From: Bifidobacterium sp. ESL0790
Lineage (GTDB): Bacteria; Actinomycetota; Actinomycetes; Actinomycetales; Bifidobacteriaceae
Direction: 5' to 3'
Assembly (NCBI RefSeq): GCF_029395435.1
Contig: NZ_CP113915.1
Coordinates: forward strand, 1,736,001-1,800,000
DNA: 64,000 nt
Below the pieces are notes generated by a model. That model saw nothing but the letters and a program-made list of their open reading frames with translations. It did not search any database and was not told where the DNA came from. The position numbers and the translations under genes are program-made. Shown here piece by piece: positions 10,439 through 19,377 of this stretch; position 1 is the first letter of the stretch; each line of letters begins with the position of its first letter.

Positions 10439-10452
10439 TGATTCTCCCCTCC

Positions 10453-10761
10453 CTACAGCTTGATCTCGATATTGACATCCGCGGGCAGATCGATGTGCAT
10501 CAATGAATCCACGGCCTTGGGGGTCGGGTCCACGATGTCGATGAGGCGCTTATGAGTGCGCATCTCGAAATGCTCGCGAGAATCCTTGTATTTATGAGGA
10601 GAACGAATTACCACGAAGACGTTCTTCTCGGTAGGCAGAGGAACCGGGCCCACCACAGTGGCGCCCGCGTTCGTGACCGTCTCGACGATTTTCTTCGCCG
10701 ATTGGTCGATGACCTCATGGTCATAGGACTTAAGCCTGATGCGGATTTTCTGTCCCGCCAT
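10453..10761 (-). CDS. rpsJ: 30S ribosomal protein S10
   Basis: S10 is a 30S head protein and the NusE partner in antitermination. The 102-residue product begins [20 protein letters not shown] and contains the conserved [14 protein letters not shown] and [20 protein letters not shown] segments. It is the first gene of the S10-spc operon. The promoter candidate at 10920-10948 would give a leader of about 150 bases. Confidence 0.98.
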   Translation of the reverse strand: MAGQKIRIRLKSYDHEVIDQSAKKIVETVTNAGATVVGPVPLPTEKNVFVVIRSPHKYKDSREHFEMRTHKRLIDIVDPTPKAVDSLMHIDLPADVNIEIKL

Positions 10762-10919
10762 TGCCGTCCGCCCTTTCTAGCGATTTGTTGAACATTACCA
10801 ACCCGTTTCAAGGACACCGGCGCGTAAGGCCCCCGGGAAATCCCGTGGCCAACCACATCAGTGTGCAACACGACAATCTTCTTGTTTCCAAGCCGACTGG
10901 GTTGCACCCGCTATTTTGA

Positions 10920-10948
10920 ATAACAATTTGCGAGCCCAAAACAGGCAA
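10920..10948 (-). promoter_or_regulatory. Candidate promoter of the S10-spc operon
   Basis: On the minus strand TTGCCT (-35) is followed by exactly 17 bases and TGTTAT (-10), four of six matches to consensus in each box. It would start a leader of about 150 bases before rpsJ. The 450-base gap 10762-11211 holds this site, an AT-rich stretch around 10990-11110 with no gene, and the rpsI terminator near 11151-11189. Confidence 0.5.
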
Positions 10949-11150
10949 CTGTTCTATTAAACCATCGGGGGGCTACTTGAGGAATTCGGGCGTGTCGTTG
11001 GTATTGTTTGGATTTCGGGGTGGTTTGCCGTGGATTTCTTCGTAGTTTCGATGTTGATTTTGATGTTGATTTCGGTGTCTAATTAAATATTGAATTCCGT
11101 CTTAACCATCTACCTGATCGCACGCCATTGGTCCGTTCGATACCGGATAT

Positions 11151-11189
11151 GAAAATCCCTCCGCAACCATGTGGCTGGGAGGGATTTTC
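11151..11189 (-). terminator. Terminator-like hairpin downstream of rpsI
   Basis: GAAAATCCCTCC and GGAGGGATTTTC are perfect 12-base arms, with a further CCA/TGG pairing in the loop. The hairpin lies about 22 bases after the rpsI stop, and on the minus strand the second arm ends in ATTTTC, so it very probably ends the rplM-rpsI transcript. Confidence 0.8.
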
Positions 11190-11211
11190 GAAAACAGTTT
11201 GAAAGCGAAAA

Positions 11212-11703
11212 TCAACGCTTCGAGAACTGAGGCGCGCGACGGGCCTTGTGCAGACCCGCCTTCTTGCGCTCCACGACGCGGGCGTCGCGGGTGAGGAAGC
11301 CGGCCTTCTTGAGCGTGGCGCGGTTGGCGTCGCGATCGATGGCGTTCAGCGCACGAGCCACGCCGAGGCGGATGGCGCCGGCCTGGCCGGTGGTGCCGCC
11401 ACCGTTGACGAGGACGTTGATGTCGAACTTGTTCTCAAGCTTGAGCAGGACGATCGGGGAATTGACCTCGCGCTGCTGCAGACGGGAGGGGAAGAACTCC
11501 TCGAGCGTGTGGCCGTTGATGGTCCACTTGCCGGAACCAGGAACGAGGCGAACGCGGGCGATGGCCTCCTTGCGACGGCCGGTGCCGTAGCCGGGGGTGA
11601 TCTGCGAGGTGCCGGTGCCAGCGCCGGAGTTGGTCTCGGTGCTGTAGGAAGTCATTTCCTCTTCATTCTCCTGAACCGCGGAGTTGTCAGTGTTTTCAGC
11701 CAT
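11212..11703 (-). CDS. rpsI: 30S ribosomal protein S9
   Basis: S9 contacts P-site tRNA with its C-terminal KR tail. Residues from about 35 onward hold the S9 fold ([40 protein letters not shown]), ending in the conserved RRAPQFSKR. The 163-residue length reflects an acidic/Ser/Thr N-terminal extension of about 33 residues. It is 21 bases after rplM, the usual L13-S9 operon. Confidence 0.96.
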   Translation of the reverse strand: MAENTDNSAVQENEEEMTSYSTETNSGAGTGTSQITPGYGTGRRKEAIARVRLVPGSGKWTINGHTLEEFFPSRLQQREVNSPIVLLKLENKFDINVLVNGGGTTGQAGAIRLGVARALNAIDRDANRATLKKAGFLTRDARVVERKKAGLHKARRAPQFSKR

Positions 11704-11724
11704 GATTCATTGTCTCCTTTCGGT

Positions 11725-12174
11725 TCACTTGCCCTGCTGCGAAATCTTGTCGACTTCGATGGGCTGCGGCTTCTGAGGGGTGTGCGGGTGATCGGGGCCA
11801 GCGAAGACGTGGAGACGATCGAGCTCGACCTTGGAGAGGCGGTTCTTCGGCATCATGCCCTTGACCGCTTCCTTGACGATGCGAGCAGGGTTGGTCTTGA
11901 GCAGCTTGGCGTAGCTGTCGGCGCGCAGGCCACCTGGGCGGCCGGAGTGCGCGTAGAGGACCTTGTCCATCTTCTTGCCGGTCAGCGCGATCTTCTCCGC
12001 GTTGACGATGATGACATGATCGCCAAGATCGGCGTTGGGCGCGAACGTCGGCTTGTTCTTGCCGCGCAGCAAAAGCGCAGCCCTGGTCGCAAGCTTGCCC
12101 AGCACCACATCGGTGGCGTCGATGATGTACCAGTCGTGAGTCAGATCAGCTGGCTTCGGTGTGAAAGTTTTCAC
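11725..12174 (-). CDS. rplM: 50S ribosomal protein L13
   Basis: L13 is an early large-subunit assembly protein. The 149-residue product has the signature [40 protein letters not shown] and [19 protein letters not shown]. It is the first gene of the rplM-rpsI operon and lies downstream of a strong promoter at 12329-12357, with a leader of about 145 bases. Confidence 0.97.
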   Translation of the reverse strand: MKTFTPKPADLTHDWYIIDATDVVLGKLATRAALLLRGKNKPTFAPNADLGDHVIIVNAEKIALTGKKMDKVLYAHSGRPGGLRADSYAKLLKTNPARIVKEAVKGMMPKNRLSKVELDRLHVFAGPDHPHTPQKPQPIEVDKISQQGK

Positions 12175-12328
12175 GAGTGTACCTTTTCCTTATATTGTGT
12201 TCCCGGCCAAATCGGCAAAACCTTGCGATGATGCCTCTCCGACCGCTTAATCCGTGGGCTCCCTGAAAGTCCTAGTGCGAGTGGGAAAGCGCTTTGAAGG
12301 ACCCCGTAGGGAAACACAACAACTCACC

Positions 12329-12357
12329 ATTATACCTACGCCCGAGACTAACGGCAA
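12329..12357 (-). promoter_or_regulatory. Strong promoter of rplM-rpsI
   Basis: On the minus strand TTGCCG is followed by 17 bases and a perfect TATAAT -10 box. Position and orientation fit the rplM-rpsI operon. This is the best sigma70-type match in the ribosomal region. Confidence 0.75.
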
Positions 12358-12400
12358 CACAGCGTGATGGGTGTGCGGCTTCCTGCCCCTAACGTGTCGT

Positions 12401-12518
12401 TCCTGCCCTTTTTAGCACATTTTCGGGCGGAAAAATGTGGTATTTAGGGCAGAAAGTGCGCGTTAGGGGCAGGAACGACACGTCAGGGAGTAGAAATGGT
12501 GCCGTTAGGGGCAAGAAC
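12401..12518. repeat. 118-bp dispersed repeat, copy 1
   Basis: This stretch is about 90 percent identical by eye, and in the same orientation, to 16881-16998. Internally it contains degenerate tandem copies of a TTAGGGGCAGGAAC word, an inverted copy just upstream (12380-12407), and a small hairpin around ACATTTTCGGGCGGAAAAATGT. It lies in the 620-base gap between rplM and the ATPase gene (12175-12797). The rest of that gap is AT-rich near 12600-12720 and shows no gene. Confidence 0.7.
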
Positions 12519-12797
12519 AATAGGTTGAAGACAGGAGCGCCACGCTGGGCAGCGGGAAACGTTCTTATTAAGGCAAGCCTTCGAGGATGACCTGCCGAAC
12601 ATGAGTAGATGATAAGCAAAATTACGTAATCCAAATACACTAAAAGATTTAATTAGAAGATATTGTTTATGATTATTCTAATCTTACCTAAGATAACTAT
12701 GCTATCCTTATTTTACACATACCGGATCCGTCAGTCATAGGTGACACCAACCTCATCCGACGGAAACATAACACACGCAAAAGAAAGGCGGCAGACG

Positions 12798-14231
12798 ATG
12801 TTCGTCGGACGAGAGCATGAACTTGAGACCATGCAGCGCCTCTATGACAGCGGCAAATTCGAGATGGTCGTGGTCTACGGACGCCGCCGTGTCGGCAAAA
12901 CAGCGCTGATCGACGAGTTCACCCGAGACAAACGAACCTTGTATTTCACCGCGGCGCAACAGAGCACCCGGCTCAACCTGGCGGAATTCACCCGTGCGGT
13001 ATGCAGGTTCTTCGGCGAGCCCGAAAGCACCCCGACTTTCGCTTCCTGGAGCTCGGCGCTCGACTTCATCGTCAAACGAACCCAACGAGAACAATCCGAG
13101 GGAGCCAAGCCTTACGTATTCGTTTTCGACGAGTTCCCCTACGCGGCGCAGACGGAACCTGGCCTGCCCTCAATCCTGCAAATCGCCATCGATCATGGTT
13201 TCAAAAACACCGATGTGACGATGATTCTTTCGGGAAGCAATGAAGGATTCATGGAAAGCCGGGTACTTGGCGGCAAAAGCCCGCTATACGGCCGGCGCAC
13301 AGCGCAAATCAGGCTAAAGCCTTTTGATTACTATGATGCCGGCAAATTCTTGCCCGACACCCCCAACGAGGAACGGGTGGAATATTACGCCGCCTTCGGA
13401 GGCACGCCCTATTATCTCGCGGCGATCGACCCTGCGGCCGGCTTCACCGAAAATGTCAAAAGACTGATGTTCGACCAACTGGGCCTGCTTTACGACGAGC
13501 CGATGATGTTGCTGCGCGAGGAGATGCGCGAACCCACGCTCTATAATTCGGTACTTCAGGCCATCGCCAACGGCAACTCGACGCCCAAAAGAATCGCGGA
13601 ACACGCCGGCATGGAGGTCTCAAGCGCGTCGCAGTATCTGCGCACATTGGTCGATCTCGGCCTGGTGGAGCGCAAGGTTCCATTTGGCGACAATCCGCAA
13701 AAATCCCGAAAGGGGATGTACGTCATCTCCGATCCGTTCTTCGCCTACTGGTTCCGTTTCGTCGGGCCGAACGTCGACGCCATCGAAAGGGGCATAGGCG
13801 CCCAGGCGGCCGACAACACCGCGTTGGGAGAGGCGTTCTCCACATATGTGGGGCAGCAATTCGAAAACATCTGCCTGCAATGGGCCGTACGCCGTGACGG
13901 CACGAACGACCTTCCGTTTTTCGCCACCCAATTCGGCAAATGGTGGGGCAACAACCCCGTGGCCAGGGAACAGACGGATATCGATTTGGTCGCCGCGGAC
14001 CCTACGAGCAGGCAGATTCTTCTCGGAGAATGCAAGTGGCGCAACAGCTTCGACGAGAGCGAAGCCATCGCAAAACTGCAAGGACGAACGGGGCTGGTTC
14101 CAGGATTCCCGACCGAGAAAACGCAATATATGTTGTTCAGCAAGCTAGAAGTCAGCAGGGCCACCCGCGAACGGTTTTCCGGCAGCGAGACCATGCGGTT
14201 CGTCTCGACCGATGATTTATACCGCCTGTAA
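12798..14231 (+). CDS. ATP-binding protein of the archaeal-type ATPase / DUF234 family
   Basis: The 477-residue product opens with FVGREHELETMQRLY and a Walker A motif VVYGRRRVGKTALI (about residues 24-37), followed by a Walker B-like YVFVFDEFPY, the pattern of STAND-like archaeal ATPase_2 proteins. A winged-helix stretch around residues 270-310 precedes a DUF234-type C-terminal domain with ISDPFFAYWFRFV, DIDLVA and LLGECKW, which resembles a PD-(D/E)XK nuclease core (D...ExK). The role of this family is poorly defined. The ATG at 12798 was chosen for its AAAGG site; an upstream GTG lacks one. It stands alone between two repeat copies. Confidence 0.85.
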   Translation: MFVGREHELETMQRLYDSGKFEMVVVYGRRRVGKTALIDEFTRDKRTLYFTAAQQSTRLNLAEFTRAVCRFFGEPESTPTFASWSSALDFIVKRTQREQSEGAKPYVFVFDEFPYAAQTEPGLPSILQIAIDHGFKNTDVTMILSGSNEGFMESRVLGGKSPLYGRRTAQIRLKPFDYYDAGKFLPDTPNEERVEYYAAFGGTPYYLAAIDPAAGFTENVKRLMFDQLGLLYDEPMMLLREEMREPTLYNSVLQAIANGNSTPKRIAEHAGMEVSSASQYLRTLVDLGLVERKVPFGDNPQKSRKGMYVISDPFFAYWFRFVGPNVDAIERGIGAQAADNTALGEAFSTYVGQQFENICLQWAVRRDGTNDLPFFATQFGKWWGNNPVAREQTDIDLVAADPTSRQILLGECKWRNSFDESEAIAKLQGRTGLVPGFPTEKTQYMLFSKLEVSRATRERFSGSETMRFVSTDDLYRL

Positions 14232-14292
14232 ACAGCTTTCGCCGCATCATCAACAGTCGGTCTGGTATTTTTGCTTGGCAACTTGCCCAATA

Positions 14293-14381
14293 GTGCTGTC
14301 AACAAGACAGTCCTGCTGGTTTTCGTATGTTTTCAGGACATGAAACGTACGTTTAGCAGCAGGACTGTCTTGTTAGCAGCA
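14293..14381. terminator. Long palindrome between convergent genes
   Basis: AACAAGACAGTCCTGCTG (14301-14318) and its perfect complement CAGCAGGACTGTCTTGTT (14357-14374) form 18-base arms, extended outward by GTGCTG/CAGCAC. It lies between the ends of the convergent ATPase and surface-protein genes and probably acts as a bidirectional terminator. The loop is itself partly palindromic (AAACGTACGTTT), which is more structure than a terminator needs. Confidence 0.6.
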
Positions 14382-14446
14382 CAGTGAAACAGCACAGCGA
14401 AAGTACGCACATACGACAGACTGCGAAATTGACACCGTGAGCCGGG

Positions 14447-16651
14447 CTATAGGCCGCGAGCGCGGCGGCGCTTGGACCACATGCGGATGTTGAGGGCGAC
14501 GGCCGCGGCGGCCAGGACCGGAAGCAGCCACGTGCGCCACCAGACGCTTGGAGCGTCACCGCCGGTCAGAGGCAGGGCCGTGACCACGGGCATCGTGGAA
14601 TCGAAGGTCGCCACAGATGAGACGTTCGGCTCGCCGCTGCCGACCAAGGTCGGCTCGCTGGCCGCCGGAGAATCCTTCGCCCGCATCTGCGCGTCGCCCT
14701 TCAACAGCACGCCACTGGGGACCGGCAGCGTGAAAATGCCATCGCCCGAACCGGATGTGGGGCACGTCGCGCCCGAGATGGACGCTGCGCCTGACGTGCA
14801 GGTGAGCGTCGTCGACGAGGTGGACGAACCAGCCGGCCACGTCACCGTCACCGAGAACTTCGTCTCCTTCACGCGATTGGACTGGTTGGTGGCGTCACCG
14901 CTCCACACCACGCCAGTCACCGTGCGAGCACCCTTGTTGAACTTGGCGTCAGTGATGGTTGGGGCGACCAAATCGGCCTGCTTGCCCGCGGAGAAGGCAT
15001 AACTCGAATCACCATCGGAAGTCGTCACCAATCGGGCACGGAACACATACGACAAGCCTTGGCCCACGTCGTCCTCCCCCACCAACGCGGACAGCGGGAA
15101 CGTCGCAGACCAAGTGCCGGTCGAGGTGTCAAGGGTCACGTCATTCGCGGCGGCCGCGGTACCGACGGTCGGCGTGGTCGAGCTCGGATCGTTCTTGGGC
15201 ATCAACGCGGCCTCGACCTTGTCACCGTTTTGCAGGGCATAGATACCAGAACCCTGCGGAATGGTGCCCGTCACCTTCACCTTGTCAGGCACACCACCAT
15301 TCATCCACGGGAATATCAGGTCGTTCGACACCGTCGGGGTTGGTAGCCACACGCCATATAGCGTCACATTGCCAGTGGGTACATAAGCGCCACCGGCTAA
15401 TCCATCCGGCGTAGTTGCATTGCGGTTAGTGCTCCATCCAAGCAACTGATAGCCTGGACGAGACAAAGTAGAGCTCGAAGGCAAAATCATATTAGGCCAA
15501 CCAACATGTTGCACATCGGAAGGAGAACCGGTCGCATCAGAAGCATTTTTATCAAATGTTACAGTGTATGGACGCCCATACCACATCGGTACCGAAAGTT
15601 GCGGCAAACCCACATAATAGGGCGAACCCGACCAACCATTTTCATTTTTGAAAGGTGCAGCACCTGACCAGTCGGACTCTGGCCAATGCAAATCCGGCCA
15701 TTGCTCACTTGGCCAACCATTGCTATAAAAAGCAGTGGCAGGCAGACTCACATTCGCAGGTAAGCAAAGGAAATGCAATTCAGTGCCAGTACTTCCAAAC
15801 ATCCAAGTCTTTGAAGCATCAGCACGAATATTCCAATTTGATAAATCAAGAATTGAAAGACTTTTGCAAGCCTGGAACAAATTTTCCATATTTGTCAAGT
15901 TAGATACATTCCAATGCTTAATACTGTCTAATGATTGCAATGCAAAATCAAATTGAAACAAGTATTTCATGTTATTTATTTGCGAAGTGTTCCAATGATC
16001 CAAACCTATAATCGAAGTTACCCGATAACATCGGCAAAATGTACCATACAAACTAGTGACGCCACTAATATCTAAATTAGTGACATCTATTGTTTTAACA
16101 TGGTCAAATCCAAAAATACCGTCAAAAATATAACTCATATCAGAAGCAGTTACATGTCCTGACACCGTTGCATATGTCACCGTTGAATTAGTCATCCATG
16201 GAGTTGTAGAGGGATCAGGATGATTCGGAATCCTTCCACTTTCTAATTCAAGTATGCATTCATTCCCGTCACCACTTAGATGAATATTCCAATATAATGT
16301 GCCACCACCAGTACCAGACCATGGGGTGTGAGCTGGAACCGTATTGCATGTAACTCCTTGTGGTGAAACCACAGGCGTGGTTTGCGGAGGATCGGATTGG
16401 GCTTCTACTTTCGACGCGGTATCTGAATCAGGGGCGCCAGGGTTCTTCTCTGAAGTTTGAGCGCGAGCCGAGATGGACGTAGTAGGGTCAGCCACTGATG
16501 CAGGAGAAGCCTTTACAGAACCAGACTGTGAACTTTCTGGGAGATCGTGCCCCCCCCCAGACGCGACCGCAACCGACGGAGAGACGGAGAAGAACAACGT
16601 TAAGGCGGTCAGGCCTGCTAACAACTTGCAGACTGCACCCCTTATGGTCAT
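14447..16651 (-). CDS. Sortase-anchored BspA-like leucine-rich-repeat surface protein
   Basis: The 734-residue product has a signal peptide (basic start, hydrophobic core LLAGLTALTLFFSVSPSVAV). A Ser/Thr/Pro-rich linker and a BspA/DUF285 LRR region follow, with repeats such as MSYIFDG, SLYGTFCRC, NMKYLFQ and NMENLFQ, about residues 150-280. Next is an InlB/Listeria-Bacteroides-type repeat (YTVTFDKN ... GWSTNRN ... LYGVW), then Ig-like regions. The C-terminus is LPLTGG, a membrane helix and RRRRARGL, a classic sortase signal. The ATG at 16651 follows GAGGAG; an in-frame GTG at 16660 is less well placed. The LRR-coding part is visibly more AT-rich than its ends, which suggests transfer. A 9-G run near codon 35 may switch expression. 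Confidence 0.9.
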   Translation of the reverse strand: MTIRGAVCKLLAGLTALTLFFSVSPSVAVASGGGHDLPESSQSGSVKASPASVADPTTSISARAQTSEKNPGAPDSDTASKVEAQSDPPQTTPVVSPQGVTCNTVPAHTPWSGTGGGTLYWNIHLSGDGNECILELESGRIPNHPDPSTTPWMTNSTVTYATVSGHVTASDMSYIFDGIFGFDHVKTIDVTNLDISGVTSLYGTFCRCYRVTSIIGLDHWNTSQINNMKYLFQFDFALQSLDSIKHWNVSNLTNMENLFQACKSLSILDLSNWNIRADASKTWMFGSTGTELHFLCLPANVSLPATAFYSNGWPSEQWPDLHWPESDWSGAAPFKNENGWSGSPYYVGLPQLSVPMWYGRPYTVTFDKNASDATGSPSDVQHVGWPNMILPSSSTLSRPGYQLLGWSTNRNATTPDGLAGGAYVPTGNVTLYGVWLPTPTVSNDLIFPWMNGGVPDKVKVTGTIPQGSGIYALQNGDKVEAALMPKNDPSSTTPTVGTAAAANDVTLDTSTGTWSATFPLSALVGEDDVGQGLSYVFRARLVTTSDGDSSYAFSAGKQADLVAPTITDAKFNKGARTVTGVVWSGDATNQSNRVKETKFSVTVTWPAGSSTSSTTLTCTSGAASISGATCPTSGSGDGIFTLPVPSGVLLKGDAQMRAKDSPAASEPTLVGSGEPNVSSVATFDSTMPVVTALPLTGGDAPSVWWRTWLLPVLAAAAVALNIRMWSKRRRARGL
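16550..16558 (-). repeat. Poly-G tract (nine G on the coding strand)
   Basis: Nine consecutive C on the plus strand encode Gly-Gly-Gly right after the signal peptide of the surface protein. Homopolymers of this length are slippage-prone, and gain or loss of one base would truncate the protein before the LRR domain. Confidence 0.85.
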
Positions 16652-16880
16652 TGCAAGCACTCCTCGTTGTCCGAAACCAATAACCCAGTTATTCGCAAAC
16701 GATTAACTAAGTAAGACAAATCATATATTGAAAATATACACGATACTGCTCACAAATCATATCCAAAACAACACATTCAGATATCGGAATATACGTCACA
16801 CGTCATATTTTTAGCACTAGTTTTCTATACCCTTTAGCCGAAAGCAACGCAAGCACTGAGGAACTACCCTAACAGGCGAG

Positions 16881-16998
16881 TCCTGCGCTTTTTAGCACAT
16901 TTTCGGGCGGAAAAATGTCACATTTAGGGCAGGAAGCGCACGTTAGGGGCAGGAACGACACGTCAGGGAGTAGAGATGGTGCCGTTAGAGGCAGGAAC
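16881..16998. repeat. 118-bp dispersed repeat, copy 2
   Basis: Same orientation as and about 90 percent identical to 12401-12518, 4.48 kb away. Together the two copies bracket the ATPase and surface-protein genes. The surrounding gap 16652-17098 is AT-rich just upstream of the surface-protein gene (its likely promoter region) and otherwise holds no gene. Confidence 0.7.
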
Positions 16999-17098
16999 CA
17001 CTTGATAAGCAACAAGGTAATCTTGCGCGAAAACGTATGTTTCAACGATTCGGGGGATTCAAAAAATTAACGAAACCGTTTTGTTGATGGCGCTGCTT

Positions 17099-18001
17099 TC
17101 AGCCAAGACGAGTTGCGGCGGCGTGGCTGACATCCGTGGACTTGTCCTTTGCGAGCCTCGTCAAAGTGTCTTGCGAGCAGTTCGGGTTGAGCGCGACGGC
17201 GCGACGGACCATCGCGGAGAGGACTGAAGGGGCATCGGGTTCGTTCTCCACGCCCAAACTGCCCAAGAAATCTAGGGCGTCGGCCGAAATCTCAGGATTC
17301 TGGGCGCCCTCGAGGCGCATCTTCCATGAGGTCTGGGGATTGCGCAGCGCGGCCTCGCGCACCTTGCCGTCCTGGTCCTTGGTGAGCCGGCCGACCAGCC
17401 AGTTCTTGTCGTCGGGGTTGGCGGCGACGGCCTCACGCACGGAGGCGTCCGCGTCCTCCGAAAGTTTGACCAGGATGTTCGGGAAGGGCATCGTGGAGGC
17501 CAGGAACACGCGATCCTCGAGCGGGGTGTTGACATTGCCCGCCACGGCCTCGAGCAGTGCGGTGGCGCGGGAGAAGGCGGCCTGGTTCTCCTTGGGCGGC
17601 AGGGGCTCGCGGGCGAAGTGGCTGAGCTCGGCGGAATCGGTGGTGTGGCGCAGCTCCTCGTAGGTGTCGGTCAGCGGCTCGAAAGTGGGAGTGTCGGTGT
17701 CGGAGTCGGTATTTGAGCCTGCATCAGCGGAACCGTTCGATTTACCGGAACCGTTGGAATCGCCAGAAGCCTTAGCATCGGCGGAATTGCTGGAACCGTT
17801 TAAGTCAGAAGAATCGCTGGAGGTCTTCGAGTCGTTGGCTGAAGCGACCGCCGGAACGCCTTCGTTGGCGACATCGTTCTCAACGCTCGCCTGCGCGTCC
17901 GTCTGCACCTCGGCTTGCTGCGCCACTACGGAATCGTTCTGGGGCATGGCCTCGGAATCACTGTTCTCGCCATTCATCGCTTGGGGTTCCATTTCGCTCA
18001 T
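17099..18001 (-). CDS. LRV/HEAT-like repeat protein with Ser/Asn-rich N-terminus
   Basis: The first 105 or so residues are low complexity, rich in Ser, Asp, Asn, Gly and Ala, probably disordered. The rest is helical with repeats of the variant leucine-rich (LRV) type: EDADASVREAVAANPDDKNW, then KDQDGKVREAALRNPQTSW, then MVRRAVALNPNCSQDTLTRL and KSTDVSHAAATRL. The VREAVAANP/VREAALRNP pattern is diagnostic of such HEAT-like repeats. No signal peptide or membrane segment is seen, so it is probably cytoplasmic. Function unknown; it stands alone. Confidence 0.75.
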   Translation of the reverse strand: MSEMEPQAMNGENSDSEAMPQNDSVVAQQAEVQTDAQASVENDVANEGVPAVASANDSKTSSDSSDLNGSSNSADAKASGDSNGSGKSNGSADAGSNTDSDTDTPTFEPLTDTYEELRHTTDSAELSHFAREPLPPKENQAAFSRATALLEAVAGNVNTPLEDRVFLASTMPFPNILVKLSEDADASVREAVAANPDDKNWLVGRLTKDQDGKVREAALRNPQTSWKMRLEGAQNPEISADALDFLGSLGVENEPDAPSVLSAMVRRAVALNPNCSQDTLTRLAKDKSTDVSHAAATRLG

Positions 18002-18101
18002 GGTCCCAGCTTAACGCCAGCCGGAGAATCACGGACGAGGCAATGCCGCCCCACATAGCACGGAACCAGAAAACCGTAATATTCGGGTATCGAAACTGTA
18101 A

Positions 18102-18290
18102 AGACGCAGCAGCGAGGATATAAACGTGAAATTTTCCGTTTCTCTGCTGCCAGACCGCGATGCGTCTACTGTCGACTCCGCGCGATTCCGCCGTTTTGAT
18201 TTTTCATGATTTCATATCCACAGCACGGTGGAGCAGAAATCCTGGGAATCCGCTTCCCTGCTGTGCTCGCCGAAAACGACACTCAGAATC
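18102..18290. repeat. Palindromic intergenic region
   Basis: The 352-base gap 18002-18353 holds no gene. It contains a GCAGCAG...CTGCTGC inverted pair at about 18110-18152, with flanking AAACG/CGTTT pairing, and a second set built on CAGCACGG/CCCTGCTGTG at about 18220-18268. These are hairpin-forming and resemble the other word-palindrome loci of this window. Confidence 0.45.
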
Positions 18291-18353
18291 CGCGAGCATT
18301 GAATCAGTCCAAACGGTTTCATGGCATCGCATCAACGTTGAAATCCGGAGCCA

Positions 18354-19004
18354 TCACACAGCAGCAAGCGTTGCCCGGGCGTTGAACGCCTCACGAACGC
18401 GCGTCTCGAAATCCCCGGCGTTTGCCGATGGAACAGCAAAACGAATGGTGACGTGGTCGGTGAAGTCCTTGGCTTCCTCATTGCCGCCCGCGCTGGCCAG
18501 CAACTGCTCGAAACGGCCCAGCCAGGCGTATTCCAGCACCACACGGTAGCGCCGCATGGGCACGATGCGCTTTGTGCCGGCGGCCTTCACCGCCATCGAC
18601 GCGCCTGTGGAATAGGCGCGGATGAGACCACCGGAACCCAGCAGAATGCCGCCGAAATATCGGGTGACGGTGACAACGCAATCGGTGAGCTTGTTGACGC
18701 GGATGACGTCGAGGATCGGCTTGCCCGCCGTGCCCGAAGGCTCTCCGTCATCGCTCATCCGCTCCTTGGCCGCGCCCTGGGCGGCCCCGACGATCGCAGC
18801 GTAGGCGACATGACGGGATTTTGGGTGTTGCTCACGAACTTGAGCGACGAATGCGAGCGCCTCGTCGAGGGTGCTTACATGGCAGGCGTCGCCGATGAAC
18901 TCGGATTTCTTCTCGACGAACGAATCATGCGCGGGGCTCTCAGGGCTCTCGGCAACCGTGGAGAAGCCGTCAATGGTCTCAAGTTGTTTACTGATACCTG
19001 CCAT
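18354..19004 (-). CDS. YigZ/IMPACT family protein
   Basis: The 216-residue product has the UPF0029/IMPACT N-terminal domain: KKSEFIGDACHVSTLDEAL, SRHVAYAAIVG, the DDGEPSGTAGKPIL signature, and VVTVTRYFGGILLGSGGLIR. A C-terminal DUF1949-type domain follows. The family acts in translation stress regulation in eukaryotes; the bacterial role is unclear. The ATG at 19004 was chosen because AAAGGAGA precedes it; longer upstream readings lack family content. Confidence 0.92.
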   Translation of the reverse strand: MAGISKQLETIDGFSTVAESPESPAHDSFVEKKSEFIGDACHVSTLDEALAFVAQVREQHPKSRHVAYAAIVGAAQGAAKERMSDDGEPSGTAGKPILDVIRVNKLTDCVVTVTRYFGGILLGSGGLIRAYSTGASMAVKAAGTKRIVPMRRYRVVLEYAWLGRFEQLLASAGGNEEAKDFTDHVTIRFAVPSANAGDFETRVREAFNARATLAAV

Positions 19005-19229
19005 CACGTCTCCTTTCGCACTCGTTTCGTCGTTCGTGTCCATCTGTCTGCGCGACACGCGACACGCCATGCCGCCTTTCGCGCAAACCCGCAACCCCCA
19101 CTGTAGCGAAGGTCTTTCACATCTCAGCATCCGAGAAAAATCGAGAATTGACACGCCTCACGAAAAAAGAGGCTAAACTAGCAACTTAGGAGACAAGGGG
19201 ACAAAGACGTACCTTTGGCTCCCCTACTA

Positions 19230-19258
19230 TTGACAAAGGCACGCCTTGCACGTATAGA
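19230..19258 (+). promoter_or_regulatory. Strong sigma70-type promoter for the acetyltransferase gene
   Basis: A perfect TTGACA is followed by 17 bases and TATAGA (five of six). It points toward the gene at 19378, about 115 bases downstream. The gap 19005-19377 otherwise shows no gene. No structured leader was obvious. Confidence 0.7.
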
Positions 19259-19377
19259 CATAGCATGATTCACTGACTAGGCTTCTGGCGCGGCCGCCAT
19301 TCGGCACAGCGACAGGGACACGGCCGCGATGCGATACGGCACCGGAAACGCAACCGGCCATCCCCTACCATTGACGA

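Noticed and set aside
12401-16998. An insertion sequence or composite transposon
   Set aside because: No transposase gene lies between or inside the repeats, and no terminal inverted repeats or target duplications were seen.
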